In this document: one piece after another, positions 1 to 12,412 of the stretch | Layout: each line of letters opens with the position of its first letter | Position numbering within the stretch: the first letter of the stretch is position 1 | Origin: JABDIY01 sp963751955 | Lineage (GTDB): Bacteria; Actinomycetota; Acidimicrobiia; Acidimicrobiales; SZUA-35 | Assembly (NCBI GenBank): GCA_963751955.1 | Contig: CAVVWM010000003.1 | Location: 393,812-457,811, forward strand | Length of the DNA stretch: 64,000 nucleotides | Reading direction: 5' to 3' | Notes under the pieces: model-generated | What the model was told of the DNA's origin: nothing | Databases searched by the model: none | What the model saw: the letters and a program-made list of their open reading frames with translations, nothing else | Position numbers and translations under genes: made by a program

Positions 1-3687
<3,687 letters not shown>

Positions 3688-4006
3688 AGAGCATTGCGAG
3701 CACCTGGAAAAGGTCCTCGCAGTGATCCGGTTGCTCTGTAGTCGTTACCAAACGACTGCAGAGCGGCTTGTATTATTTTGATTGACGGAAGTGCATCACT
3801 GGTTAGGTTGTGATGCCCTCCGCACACGCTGCGTTCTCGTCTATTCCGTTTTCAAGGTGCGAGGGCCACAAGTACGCAGTCGGACAATGTTCTAAGAACG
3901 CTATTCGTTGCTGCGGGTGCGGGCCCGGTCCGCTTACTACGGGCCGTTTCGGGCTTCTGGTGACCGTGGTCTCCAGGTGCTGTACGTTCCTTTAGTGCGG
4001 AGATCT
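3688..4006 (-). other. 16S leader with processing arm and strong hairpin; no gene
   Basis: This gene-free stretch is the transcribed leader of the rrn operon. Positions 3836-3865 pair with 2044-2073 in the spacer (27 of 30 positions), forming the stalk that brackets pre-16S RNA. Positions 3733-3764 form a hairpin with a 12 of 13 bp stem and a 6-base loop, between the stalk and the mature 5' end. A weaker GC-rich dyad lies near 3920-3945. I could not identify a convincing boxA. Short plus-strand reading frames here are antisense noise. Confidence 0.7.
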
Positions 4007-4036
4007 AAGATAACTCCGATCGGCACCTAAGCGCAA
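4007..4036 (-). promoter_or_regulatory. Candidate rrn promoter
   Basis: On the minus strand TTGCGC (4036-4031) is followed 18 bases later by TATCTT (4012-4007), a plausible sigma-70-type -35/-10 pair about 320 bases upstream of mature 16S. It lies just beyond the stop codon of the preceding same-strand gene. The match is moderate and untested; other rrn promoters could overlap that gene. Confidence 0.4.
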
Positions 4037-4073
4037 CACGGTTGGCAGAATTCTTCCAGATATTTGTCACCGA

Positions 4074-4646
4074 TCAGCCAACGTCGCTCGGTGCCGCGCA
4101 CCCCAACATCAGATTAGTCCTGGCGAAGCGAGTGATCCGGCGTTCCAGCCGCTCGTTGTCGGCCACCTGACTCACGTTGAACTTCGCCGTCGGATCGGCC
4201 TCCAGGGCATCGGCGTAGCGTTCCCGGTCCGCTATCAGGACGTCCCAATCGTCCAGCCAGAGAGAGCGCAACGAGTCGTCTCGTTCGGTGGCGGTAGGCA
4301 GGGCTCGCAACTGGGACACCATGTCGACAAGTGACCTGTTGGACTCTCTCAGCTGGGTGGCGCGCTCTGCGGCGGTTTCTACCCTGCTGGCATCGCCGAG
4401 TTGCTGGGTGGTTGCGTCACAAATCGCCTCCGCCCGATCGGAGTAAGCGGGCAACCCCTCGAACTCGATGTAGGTCTCGTCAGCCTCGATCGCCTCGATC
4501 AGCCCCCGGGTGCTGTCGAGTTCATCGGGAGGTGGTTGTCGGGCTGCGCCGCTCAGCCCATAAGCCCACACCCCGAACGAGCCGATCACTGCCACGCCAA
4601 CTACGAGGCGGAATAATCGGTTGAACGGAGACACGGCGGATGGCAC
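4074..4646 (-). CDS. Hypothetical membrane-anchored protein
   Basis: A 190-residue protein of unknown function. One hydrophobic helix lies at about residues 11-32 (LVVGVAVIGSFGVWAYGL), followed by a polar, acidic, mostly helical domain, so a signal-anchored protein with an extracytoplasmic domain is likely. I chose GTG at 4646 because GAGGAG sits 6 bases upstream; a longer frame to 4688 has no better site. Two cysteines (in AICD and LGCAAP) flank the domain and may form a disulfide. It diverges from tyrS and sits directly upstream of the rrn promoter on the same strand. I do not recognise a family. Confidence 0.7.
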   Translation of the reverse strand: MPSAVSPFNRLFRLVVGVAVIGSFGVWAYGLSGAARQPPPDELDSTRGLIEAIEADETYIEFEGLPAYSDRAEAICDATTQQLGDASRVETAAERATQLRESNRSLVDMVSQLRALPTATERDDSLRSLWLDDWDVLIADRERYADALEADPTAKFNVSQVADNERLERRITRFARTNLMLGCAAPSDVG

Positions 4647-4795
4647 GGAGTTCTCCTCATCTTGTGGGCTGGTGGGCGCATGGTGCACCCCCTCATTCTG
4701 CCCGAAGGTTTCCCGATCTCCGAGATCAGGCTCGTTCGGTATTCGCTCCCGGATCTGGAAAATGCCACAACGTGAGGAGCGGAGCCGGGCACACT

Positions 4796-6094
4796 GTGTG
4801 CGTGTCAGTTGATCCCGCCCTGTTCGACGACCTGCTGGCCCGCGGTCTGGTGCAGGACAGCACCGATCCAGCCGCTTTGGCCACGCGCCTGAGCACCGCT
4901 CCGGTGAGGGCGTATGTGGGGTTCGATCCCACAGCCGACAGCCTGCACGTTGGCAACCTCGTGGGCCTCTTGACGCTCCGCCGGCTGCAGGATGCGGGCC
5001 ATAACGTAATCGTGCTTGCTGGCGGCGCGACCGGGATGGTGGGTGATCCGTCGGGCAAGTCCACAGAACGGTCTCTCCTCGACGACGACCAGCTCGCTGC
5101 CAATATCGCCGGCATTCTTCCCCAGCTCAGACAGTTCCTCGACTTTGAACGCGCCGCCAACCCCGCCACGCTGCTCGATAACCGAGCGTGGACTGTCGGT
5201 GTCAGCTACCTGCAGTTCCTCCGGGACGTTGGCAAGTACATCACCGTGAACCAGATGGTTGCCAAAGAGTCTGTGCGATCCCGGATGGAGAGTGCCGACG
5301 GCATCTCCTACACCGAGTTCAGCTACATGCTGCTGCAGGCCCACGACTTCGCATGGCTGTACGAGCACGAGGGGTGCGAAATGCAGATGGGAGGCTCAGA
5401 CCAGTGGGGCAACATCGTGGCAGGTATGGACCTCATTCGGAAAAAGGTCGGCGGGTCTGCCTTCGGGCTCACCTGGCCGCTCCTCACCCGCACCGATGGC
5501 TCGAAGTATGGCAAGACCGCCGGTGGTGAAACGATCTGGCTGTCGTCGGAGAAGTTCAGCCCGTATGCCTTCTACCAGTCGTGGATTCAGATCGAAGACG
5601 ACGAAATCGAGAAACTGCTCTTGCAGCTCACTCTGCTATCGGTAGATGAAATCGCCAGCGTGATGGAAACCCATGCGGAGGCCCCTCACCTACGGGTGGC
5701 GCAGAAGCGGCTTGCCGTTGAGCTCACCGCACTGGTGCATGGCGATGAAGCCTCCGAAGGCGCCCAGGGGGCTACGGCGGCCGTTTTCGGCGGATCCGTC
5801 GCCGAACTGTCCCTCGACGCGCTCACGATGTTGGCCTCCGAGCTGCCCACATTCAACACATCGCGTCAGACTCTTGGTGCTGAGGGCTCACTGGTTCCGC
5901 TGCTGTCAGAATCGGGGGTCACCACGTCGAACAGCGAGGCAAACCGGCTTCTGAAGCAGAACGGCCTCAGCATCAACGACATCAAAGTTGCACCTGACCA
6001 TGTGATCCAATCGACTGACCTCCTGCACGGCAGGTATGCCCTGGTTCGCAAGGGCAAGAAGCATCTGAGTCTCCTCATATTCGACCGTCCCTAG
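4796..6094 (+). CDS. tyrS: Tyrosine--tRNA ligase (TyrRS)
   Basis: Charges tRNA-Tyr with tyrosine in the cytoplasm. A class I synthetase: HIGH-type motif HVGN at about residues 51-54, tyrosine-pocket sequence QMGGSDQWGN near 200, KMSKS-type loop KYGKT near 236-240, and a C-terminal S4-like RNA-binding domain (NEANRLLKQNG). The length of 432 residues is typical. The frame stays open upstream to 4640, but homology begins at VDPALFDDLLARGLVQ, so GTG at 4796 (or 4802) is chosen; GGAG at 4781-4784 can serve as ribosome binding site. It is convergent with the glycosylase gene, one base between stops. Confidence 0.96.
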   Translation: MCVSVDPALFDDLLARGLVQDSTDPAALATRLSTAPVRAYVGFDPTADSLHVGNLVGLLTLRRLQDAGHNVIVLAGGATGMVGDPSGKSTERSLLDDDQLAANIAGILPQLRQFLDFERAANPATLLDNRAWTVGVSYLQFLRDVGKYITVNQMVAKESVRSRMESADGISYTEFSYMLLQAHDFAWLYEHEGCEMQMGGSDQWGNIVAGMDLIRKKVGGSAFGLTWPLLTRTDGSKYGKTAGGETIWLSSEKFSPYAFYQSWIQIEDDEIEKLLLQLTLLSVDEIASVMETHAEAPHLRVAQKRLAVELTALVHGDEASEGAQGATAAVFGGSVAELSLDALTMLASELPTFNTSRQTLGAEGSLVPLLSESGVTTSNSEANRLLKQNGLSINDIKVAPDHVIQSTDLLHGRYALVRKGKKHLSLLIFDRP

Positions 6095-6095
6095 G

Positions 6096-6683
6096 TCAGC
6101 CGGTATCGAAAAGTCGGGGTCGAGAGACATTGGGATTGTCGAGAGCGAAACGCCACGGCTGGTCCTTTGCCTGGGCAATTCCGACCCTCACGCCCCTCAT
6201 CACGACTTCGGGAGCCGGCGGTTCTGCAAGTTTCAAGGAAACGATCGAGTCGCGCGCAAGGAGGTCGAGTCCATTGTGGTCACCGCTGATGCCGAGGGCA
6301 GCGCAGAGTTTGCCTGGGCCTGAGCACAAGTCGGTTTCCCGCTTCGCCTTTGGTCGACGTTGCCACATGAGTTCGATGCCCTCGAGTGGCTCCACCGCCC
6401 GTATCAGCACCGCACTCCCCCATCCCGACGAGCCGACCGACACATTGGCACACCAATGGATCCCATAGGACCGGTAGACGTACAGATGGCCAGCCGATTC
6501 GAACATCGGCCAGTTCCTTGGGGTCCGACCACCGAAGGTGTGGCTCGCCGGATCGGTCTGGTCGTAGTACTCGGTCTCAACCACTAGGCCTGCGGTTGAC
6601 CCACAACAAAGGATGGCTCCGAGCAGGAGCTCAGCGCTGGCGGCCGATGCTGGCAGGTCCCGGAGAGTCAGACTTGGTTCAAT
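6096..6683 (-). CDS. mpg: 3-methyladenine DNA glycosylase (AAG/MPG family)
   Basis: Removes alkylated purines from DNA (base excision repair). Family blocks seen: VVETEYY with the catalytic glutamate, DPASHTFGGRTPRN, MFESAGHLYVYRSYGIHWC, and LCSGPGKLCAALGI. From this block set the protein should be about 190-200 residues. The start is a problem: between the upstream gene stop at 6698 and the first conserved block there is no ATG, GTG or TTG in frame, only ATT at 6683 and CTG at 6671. A frame open to 6854 would overlap the upstream gene by about 150 bases and adds unrelated arginine-rich sequence. Either a rare start codon or a small consensus error is likely. Last gene of a four-gene minus-strand cluster. 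Confidence 0.88.
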   Translation of the reverse strand: MEPSLTLRDLPASAASAELLLGAILCCGSTAGLVVETEYYDQTDPASHTFGGRTPRNWPMFESAGHLYVYRSYGIHWCANVSVGSSGWGSAVLIRAVEPLEGIELMWQRRPKAKRETDLCSGPGKLCAALGISGDHNGLDLLARDSIVSLKLAEPPAPEVVMRGVRVGIAQAKDQPWRFALDNPNVSRPRLFDTG

Positions 6684-6697
6684 GCCTCGATTGTGCC

Positions 6698-6988
6698 CTA
6701 TCGGATCAAACCAGGACGAGCTCGTTTCTGCTGATCGATGTCCACCAGAACGGTCCGAACATCGATTGCGATCGGACGGGGCGTCGTCAGAAGATCCCCC
6801 AGACCTTGGCCGAGACTCCGATCGACGAAACGATGGATGTCGGCGGTGGCCCATTCATCGCGGTAGCCCACCTCGTGAAGATCTGCTCGGGCGGCAGCAG
6901 CCGAGGAGTCTGCTGCTATGAAGCCGCCGGTCGCCTTTTCAGGCTTCCGAGCGGCTGATGCGTGCGGGCAACCAGTTTCAGATCTCAC
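6698..6988 (-). CDS. Small hypothetical protein, coupled to the FMN reductase gene
   Basis: A 96-residue frame starting with GTG at 6988, which overlaps the TGA of the upstream FMN reductase gene by four bases (GTGA), the usual sign of translational coupling. Codon choice on this frame looks coding (GAG GTG GGC TAC, GTT CTG GTG GAC ATC GAT). The protein has an alanine-rich N-terminal half and a C-terminal stretch (AIDVRTVLVDIDQQKRARPG) that could form a beta-strand and basic tail. I recognise no family. The alternative is that this region is the untranslated or misread 5' end of mpg, but that frame has no start codon. Confidence 0.5.
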   Translation of the reverse strand: MRSETGCPHASAARKPEKATGGFIAADSSAAAARADLHEVGYRDEWATADIHRFVDRSLGQGLGDLLTTPRPIAIDVRTVLVDIDQQKRARPGLIR

Positions 6989-7569
6989 ATGCCGTGCGAA
7001 AATTCCCTGGGCGTCTCGGGCAACGTTGACCGGATGTCTCCCATTCCTTCGGCGTACGCGATCAACACGCCCACGGCGAAATCGGTTCGACGGCGAATGA
7101 AATCGTCTTCATCGCCGGAAGGATCTTCGCCCTGAGCCATGTCCGCAACGGATCGAAAGATGAGGTGTTCGGGGATCATCAGGTACTTGGCGTTCTTGTA
7201 GCCCATCGATCGGAGAGCTGCGATCGGGTAGGCCCCGTTTCTTCCGCTCGACACGCCCACCAGCAGAACCGGCTTGTGAGCAAGCGATCTGCCTATCTGA
7301 TGAATGAAGTTGAGCAATGCAGCCGAGGGCATGCCATTCCACTCAGGGGTCACGAACACCGCTCCGTCGCTTGCCGCCAGTCGCTCGACCGTAGGTTTTG
7401 CGGCTCCCGACTCCCACACCGCCTCGATGTCGGTCGAGAGGGCAAGAGCGTGAAGATCGTGAACCTCGGCGATCGACCTCGCTGCCTCCACTCGTCCTGC
7501 GATGTATTTGCTGATTCGGAGCGATTCAGAATTGCTCCGTTGGGAGGAGGAGATGATCGAGATGCGCAC
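6985..7569 (-). CDS. NADPH-dependent FMN reductase family protein
   Basis: A 194-residue flavodoxin-fold protein likely to reduce FMN or a quinone-like substrate with NAD(P)H. Seen: an N-terminal ISIISSSQRSNSES segment matching the FMN phosphate loop (GSxRxxS type) and PEWNGMPSAALLNFIHQ, the counterpart of the family's PEYN-G-x-LKN motif, followed by KPVLLVGVSSGRNGAY. GTG at 7569 is chosen because it places the first beta-strand at the N-terminus; the frame is open further upstream but would run into the GNAT gene. It follows the GNAT gene by 37 bases and overlaps the next small gene by four. Confidence 0.85.
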   Translation of the reverse strand: MRISIISSSQRSNSESLRISKYIAGRVEAARSIAEVHDLHALALSTDIEAVWESGAAKPTVERLAASDGAVFVTPEWNGMPSAALLNFIHQIGRSLAHKPVLLVGVSSGRNGAYPIAALRSMGYKNAKYLMIPEHLIFRSVADMAQGEDPSGDEDDFIRRRTDFAVGVLIAYAEGMGDIRSTLPETPREFSHGM

Positions 7570-7606
7570 CCTCTGTGTGTAGCCAGATCGGGTGCAATTC
7601 GTCGGA

Positions 7607-8140
7607 TCAGGAGGGCGTGAGTTCTCCGGGGAGGAGCGACCAGATCTGCTCGTCGATCCGGTGACCGTCCAGACCGCACCGAGGTGCATGGACAGATCGA
7701 GCAACGCCTTCGAGCGTGAAACCCAGACGATCAAGCAGTGCGCCGGACGCGAGGTTGCCCACCATGACCTCGGCGACGATCCGCTTGACCCCCAGTTCAA
7801 AGAGCGCATCACACAGCGCCCGACCGGCCCGGGTGATCACCCCATGTCCCCGGCCCGCAGGCACGAGCCAGTATCCGAACAGTGCCGTCTCGGCTTCTAT
7901 GTCGATCCGCGCACCGATCCCTCCCACGACAACACCGTCCCGCACGATGACGAAGGTCTCCTCGCCGTTGGTGAGGAACCCATCAAAGTCATCCGAGGTG
8001 TAGGGAAACGGAATCGTGGTCCATCGAGCCACCTGGTCGGACTCGTTCAGAACCTGGAGATACCGGGCTCGATCGGACTCAGATGGTCGCCGCAGAAGCA
8101 GCTCGTCCACGCTCAACGATTCCGGCAACTTCGTTTCCAT
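7607..8140 (-). CDS. GNAT family N-acetyltransferase (RimJ/RimL-like)
   Basis: A 177-residue acetyl-CoA-dependent acetyltransferase of the RimJ/RimL subgroup, whose members modify N-termini or small amines; the substrate here is unknown. Domain order is complete: LLLRRPSESDRARYLQ at the start, central strand GGIGARIDIE, the acetyl-CoA loop VPAGRGHGVITRAGRAL (about residues 97-113), and NLASGALLDRLGFTLEG, the usual N-x-x-S-x-x-x-x-x-x-x-G-F motif. First gene of the cluster leading to mpg; it diverges from the SulP gene. Confidence 0.88.
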   Translation of the reverse strand: METKLPESLSVDELLLRRPSESDRARYLQVLNESDQVARWTTIPFPYTSDDFDGFLTNGEETFVIVRDGVVVGGIGARIDIEAETALFGYWLVPAGRGHGVITRAGRALCDALFELGVKRIVAEVMVGNLASGALLDRLGFTLEGVARSVHAPRCGLDGHRIDEQIWSLLPGELTPS

Positions 8141-8196
8141 GGGTGCAACTCTGTCAGAAAACTCGGGATCGGCCGGTTCACTTACGACTGCGGAGG

Positions 8197-8210
8197 AAAT
8201 GTCGACATTT
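8197..8210. promoter_or_regulatory. Perfect 14-bp palindrome between divergent genes
   Basis: AAATGTCGACATTT is a perfect palindrome in the 111-base gap between the divergent GNAT and SulP genes. It is of the size and placement of a dimeric repressor site. No regulator gene is adjacent, so the binding protein is unknown. Confidence 0.35.
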
Positions 8211-8251
8211 GAGAAAGCAGGTCCGAGACCACCTACGATGCAGAAGAATCC

Positions 8252-10439
8252 GTGCCGACAGGCACAGCATTGGAGCAGGGGGAAGTGGGTGCGTTGAGCG
8301 AGGATCGTCCGCAGCTTGGTGACGTCGTCGCAGATTCGATAGCAGTCGTGGCATTCGCGGTGTCTGCGCTTGGTATGGCGATCTCGGTCGCAGCGTTTGT
8401 TTTTGCTGAGGGACTGCAGGACGAACTGCCCCGGGCCACCGGCGCATTCGTTCTGGGCGGCGCAATCGTCATGCTCGTCGTCAGTTGGAGGAGCCAGTTT
8501 GTTCCAGTTGTCGGGATCATCCAGGACGCACCCGCTGTGGTGCTAGCGACGATTGCGGCCTCGCTCGTTGCCTCGAATCCCGACTCAGATCTCACGGATA
8601 TCTTTGTGTTTCTCGGCCTCACCACGTTGTTGTCCGGTGTCGCAATGCTCCTGATGGGGCGGTTCGGGCTCGGCAATCTTGTCCGCTATGTGCCCACCAC
8701 GGTGGTCGGCGCGTTCATAGCCGGAACGGGCTGGTTGTTGCTCAAGGGCGGTATCGATGTCGCTGCCGGATTGCACACCGGGCTCGACGACATACCGGAT
8801 CTGATCGGGGCCGAGCTACTGGTCCGGTGGCTCCCCGCCCTAGCCCTCGGGACGGGGCTGTGGTACATCGCCCAGTCACCTCGATTTCCGCCTTTTGCGG
8901 TAAGCCTCACCATGCTCGCCGCCGTCGTCATATTTTTCGTCGCAGTTCAGTTCACATCGAGTGTCGCAACCGTCGAGACCGAGGGATGGCTCATCGGCCC
9001 ATTCTCTGAGGGGGCTGGAATCCAAGTCATCTCGCCGTCCGAAGTTGCCGATTCCGATTGGGGGAATTTCGGCGGGGCGGTCCCGGGGCTCGTCGGCGCG
9101 GTCGCCGTGGCCGTGATGGCGGCTCTGCTCAACACCAGCGGGCTGCAGTTCGTCAAGGGAGACAAAGTCGATAATCGATGCAGAGCTGAGAACCAGTGGA
9201 ATCGTCAACATCGCGATCTCACCCTTGGGGTCGGTTCCCGGCTTTCTTGGCCTCGGCGACTCGATCCTGCTGCAACGGATGGGAGTCACCAGACGGATCG
9301 TCGGGATCGGAGTGGGGCTTCTGATGATCCTTTTTGCGTTGATCGGCACCGGCCTCGTGGGATATATGCCTCGAATGGTGTCCGGAGCTCTCCTGATCAC
9401 GATCGGCGTTGGGCTGCTGGTGGAATGGGTGGGGGAACTGCGCCAGTCCATCAGTCGCGTCGAACAGGTGTTGAGCATCGGCATTCTTGCAGTCATTGCG
9501 TTCGTTGGGATTCTGGAGGGGATCGCCGTGGGCATAGTGGCCGTGAGTGCTGTTTTCGTGATTCGCTACAGTCGCATCGACCCCGTACGCACAACCGGCT
9601 CGGGGAAGTCGATGAGAAGTCGGATCGATCGCCCCCCTGGGGAAACCGTCCGTCTTGCCGAGGTCGCTGACCGTGCAGCGTTCTACCAGTTGCACGGCTA
9701 TCTGTTCTTCGGATCGCTTGCACTACTCGAGGATCGGCTTCGGAATCAGCTGAACGACGACACGAACGAATCCGACGCGATTCTGCTCGATACTGCGCGG
9801 GTGACCGGAATCGACACGTCTGGCTATCGCTTGTTCGGTCAGCTAGCCACAATCATCGCTGAGGCCGGGTCGGCATTCGTGATCACCGGTATGGAAGAAC
9901 ACCTGCAAAAGTCACTCCGGGAATCTGAGCCGGCGATGAAGGACGTGATATGGCGCAACAGGCTCGATCAAGGGTTCGAGTTCATCGAACGTTTGCAGCT
10001 GGATCGGTGGGGAACACCAGACGACGTACAGGAGCTCGGCATTCAACTCTCACCCGAGCTCCAAGCCCTGTTTGAAGAAGTGGAGCTGCCAGCCAACACC
10101 CTCCTCATGTCCGAGGGTGAGGCCAGCAGCGAGTTCTTCGTCGTTGAGAGCGGAACGCTCACAGCGTCGACGGTTGATGAATCCGGCTCTCGTCGACGTC
10201 TACGTCAATTCGGAGCCGGCGCCGTCGTCGGAGAAATCGCGATGCTGACCGGCGGCACCCGCAGCGCCGACGTCACCACCGAGACATCGGTCGAGCTGCT
10301 CAAGATGACCAGGGCCGACTACGACAGGGCTCGGAGCGAAAACCCACAGCTCGCAATGGAATTGCTGGAAGTCATAACCATCGGCCAAGCCAATCGCGTC
10401 CGATCGCTCAGCGACAGTCTCGCACGAGCTCTCGATTAG
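8252..10439 (+). CDS. SulP-type anion transporter fused to STAS and cyclic-nucleotide-binding domains (one frameshift)
   Basis: Likely an inner-membrane anion permease (sulfate, bicarbonate or carboxylate; substrate not predictable). Repaired length is 728 residues: about ten membrane helices (residues 25-440), a STAS domain (about 470-570, with LLDTARVTGIDTSG), and a cNMP-binding domain (about 600-720, phosphate cassette GEIAMLTGGTRSAD). The reading frame shifts at 9173-9174: the first frame ends its homology at GDKVD, the second resumes with IDAELRTSGIVN, the conserved SulP loop. Removing one A of AA restores one continuous gene. Start ATG-equivalent at 8252 is uncertain (GTG at 8288 possible). 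I treat it as one functional gene with a sequence error; true decay is possible. Confidence 0.85.
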
Positions 10440-10444
10440 CAACG

Positions 10445-10957
10445 TCAGGTTTGCAGCAGAGCGTTACGCATATTGGCCGTCATCGACTCTAAGTAACGTG
10501 GCTTGATTGCGTCGAGGATCTGCTGGATGTGATCCTGATCGTGGTACGGCCATTCGTGGGCAAAGTCGCCGGCGCTCAGCAGGCCCAATGTGTGGTGGCG
10601 GGACGTGAGCTCCAGGTCCAATGGACGGAGGGATCGAACGAGCTCAGCCGACAGAGTTCGCTCGCTTCGCAGCCGATCGAGCAATTCCGAGAGCGGGGCC
10701 GCTCCGAAGTCCTCGCCCCTGGCGAGCGCCCCACCGTCGACATCTACGATCTCCGACTCGCCGGCCACGATACGACGGATTCGCTCACGGAACGCTGGCC
10801 CATCAACAATGACCAGATGGCCGATGACCTCCAAGGCACACCATTCGCTATCGGCCGGCCGGCGTTGGAGAGCGGTTGGATTCAGCGGTGTAAGCAGTGC
10901 AGTCAGCACATCGGGCAGGCTCTCCAGACTCGCAGCCAGTTCTTCCAGATCAACCAT
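10445..10957 (-). CDS. DinB-like (DinB/YfiT superfamily) protein
   Basis: A 170-residue four-helix-bundle protein of the DinB superfamily, which includes thiol-dependent transferases (bacillithiol, mycothiol). Metal-ligand histidines are visible: GHLVIVDGP (helix 2) and HDQDHIQQI near the C-terminus, consistent with the family triad. ATG at 10957 is chosen because residues from VDLEELAASLESLP fit the first helix; the frame is open to 10999. It lies 66 bases downstream of argH on the same strand and could be co-transcribed, though nothing links it to arginine synthesis. Convergent with the SulP gene, five bases between stops. Confidence 0.8.
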   Translation of the reverse strand: MVDLEELAASLESLPDVLTALLTPLNPTALQRRPADSEWCALEVIGHLVIVDGPAFRERIRRIVAGESEIVDVDGGALARGEDFGAAPLSELLDRLRSERTLSAELVRSLRPLDLELTSRHHTLGLLSAGDFAHEWPYHDQDHIQQILDAIKPRYLESMTANMRNALLQT

Positions 10958-11023
10958 GCTCTCAGCATGGCCGACATCCCGGTGGTGGCCTAAACCCACC
11001 CTCGAACGAGAATTATCTCCGAA

Positions 11024-12412
11024 TCAACGAATCGCTTGCCGTGCGGTCGTGAGTGCAGAGCGGAATCGAACGAGCTCTTGGGCGGTGGCTGCCGGTCCGC
11101 CGCTGCCCCTGGTGGTTCGATTTGCCATCGAGGCGCCCGGTTCCATGAGCTTCGCCGCTTCGGGTCCCAGCTCTTGACTGGCAGCGACCAGGTCAGGGAG
11201 CGAGCCTTCGCCAGCCAGTGCACGCCGAACCAATGACCCAACCACGTGATGAGCCGACCGGAACGGCATACCCTTCTTCACCAGGTACTCGGCGAGGTCG
11301 GTGGCAGCGGCGAACGGATTATCCGCCTGCGCTGCCATTCGATCGGTGTCGAATACCAGGGTTGACACCATCCCATCGACAGCGAGGAGTGTCAGTCGAA
11401 CCGTGTCGCATGCATCGAACAGCGGTTCCTTGTCTTCCTGGAGATCCTTGTTGTATGTGAGCGGCAGGCCCTTCAGGGTCGCAAGAAACCCAGTGAGGTG
11501 ACCGATCAAGCGCCCGGCCTTGCCGCGTGCCAGCTCGGCGATGTCGGGATTCTTTTTCTGGGGCATCATCGACGAACCGGTACTGAAGGCGTCGTCGAGG
11601 CTCACGAAACCGAACTCGGTCGTACTCCACAAGATCAACTCCTCACCGATCCTACTCAAGTGGACGCCCAGGAGGGACAGGTCAAAAAGGGCCTCGGCCA
11701 CGAAGTCTCGATCGCTCACGGCGTCGAGCGAATTGTCGAACACGCCACCGAAGTCCAACAGTTCAGCGGTCCGCACAGGGTCGAGGGGTAGCGAGGAACC
11801 CGCAAGCGCGCCAGCACCCAGCGGTGACACGTCCACCCGATCCAGGGTTTGGGTCAGCCGTTCGACGTCGCGCGACAGCGCCCAGCAATGAGCAAGCAGA
11901 TGATGGGCAAGGGTGACCGGCTGAGCTTGTTGCAGGTGGGTGTAGGCCGGCAGGTAGGCATCGCCGACCTCCTCGGCACGACGAAGGAGCGTCTCCTGGA
12001 ACTTGACCACGAGCTGGGCCAACTCCTTGAGTTCGCGTTTGGTCCATAGCCGCAGATCGGTGGCCACCTGATCGTTTCGGCTACGTCCCGTATGGATTTT
12101 TCCGCCGGCATCCGGGGTGATCTCGGTAACCCGTCGTTCGACAGCGGTGTGGATGTCCTCGTCGCCCGGTGCTGGCTCGAAACGGCCTGATGCCATCTCG
12201 TCGAACACTTGATCCAAGGCGTCGAGAATGCTGACCCGTTCCACGTCGTTGAGGATCCCGACCTCGTTGAGCATTACGACATGAGCCCGCGACCCCTCGA
12301 TGTCCTGAGCGAACATCCGTCGATCGAAGGGAAGGCTGTCGTTCAACCGCTGCAACGCCTCGGCAGGCCCTCCATCAAACCGACCAGCCCATAGTTGCGA
12401 ACGTTCTGTCAT
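11024..12412 (-). CDS. argH: Argininosuccinate lyase
   Basis: Last step of arginine synthesis: splits argininosuccinate to arginine and fumarate; cytosolic homotetramer. 462 residues. Fumarase/aspartase superfamily signature GSSMMPQKKNPD (about residues 270-281, with catalytic serine) and the conserved HTGRSRNDQ and TYNKDLQEDKE segments are intact. The start at 12412 is fixed by AAGGAG eight bases upstream; upstream in-frame sequence to 12625 is non-homologous. It is separated from argG by an unusual 269-base spacer, so it may have a promoter of its own. Confidence 0.98.
   Translation of the reverse strand: MTERSQLWAGRFDGGPAEALQRLNDSLPFDRRMFAQDIEGSRAHVVMLNEVGILNDVERVSILDALDQVFDEMASGRFEPAPGDEDIHTAVERRVTEITPDAGGKIHTGRSRNDQVATDLRLWTKRELKELAQLVVKFQETLLRRAEEVGDAYLPAYTHLQQAQPVTLAHHLLAHCWALSRDVERLTQTLDRVDVSPLGAGALAGSSLPLDPVRTAELLDFGGVFDNSLDAVSDRDFVAEALFDLSLLGVHLSRIGEELILWSTTEFGFVSLDDAFSTGSSMMPQKKNPDIAELARGKAGRLIGHLTGFLATLKGLPLTYNKDLQEDKEPLFDACDTVRLTLLAVDGMVSTLVFDTDRMAAQADNPFAAATDLAEYLVKKGMPFRSAHHVVGSLVRRALAGEGSLPDLVAASQELGPEAAKLMEPGASMANRTTRGSGGPAATAQELVRFRSALTTARQAIR

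Noticed and set aside
4640..4795. Longer tyrS starting at 4640
   Set aside because: The extra 52 residues lack TyrRS homology and overlap the 5' region of the divergent gene.
4647..4795. T-box leader for tyrS
   Set aside because: No specifier hairpin or T-box core sequence seen, and the gap of 149 bases is too short for a full element.
9173..9174. Programmed ribosomal frameshifting in the SulP gene
   Set aside because: No slippery heptamer or downstream pseudoknot is evident, and similar one-base breaks recur in unrelated genes, so sequence error is simpler.
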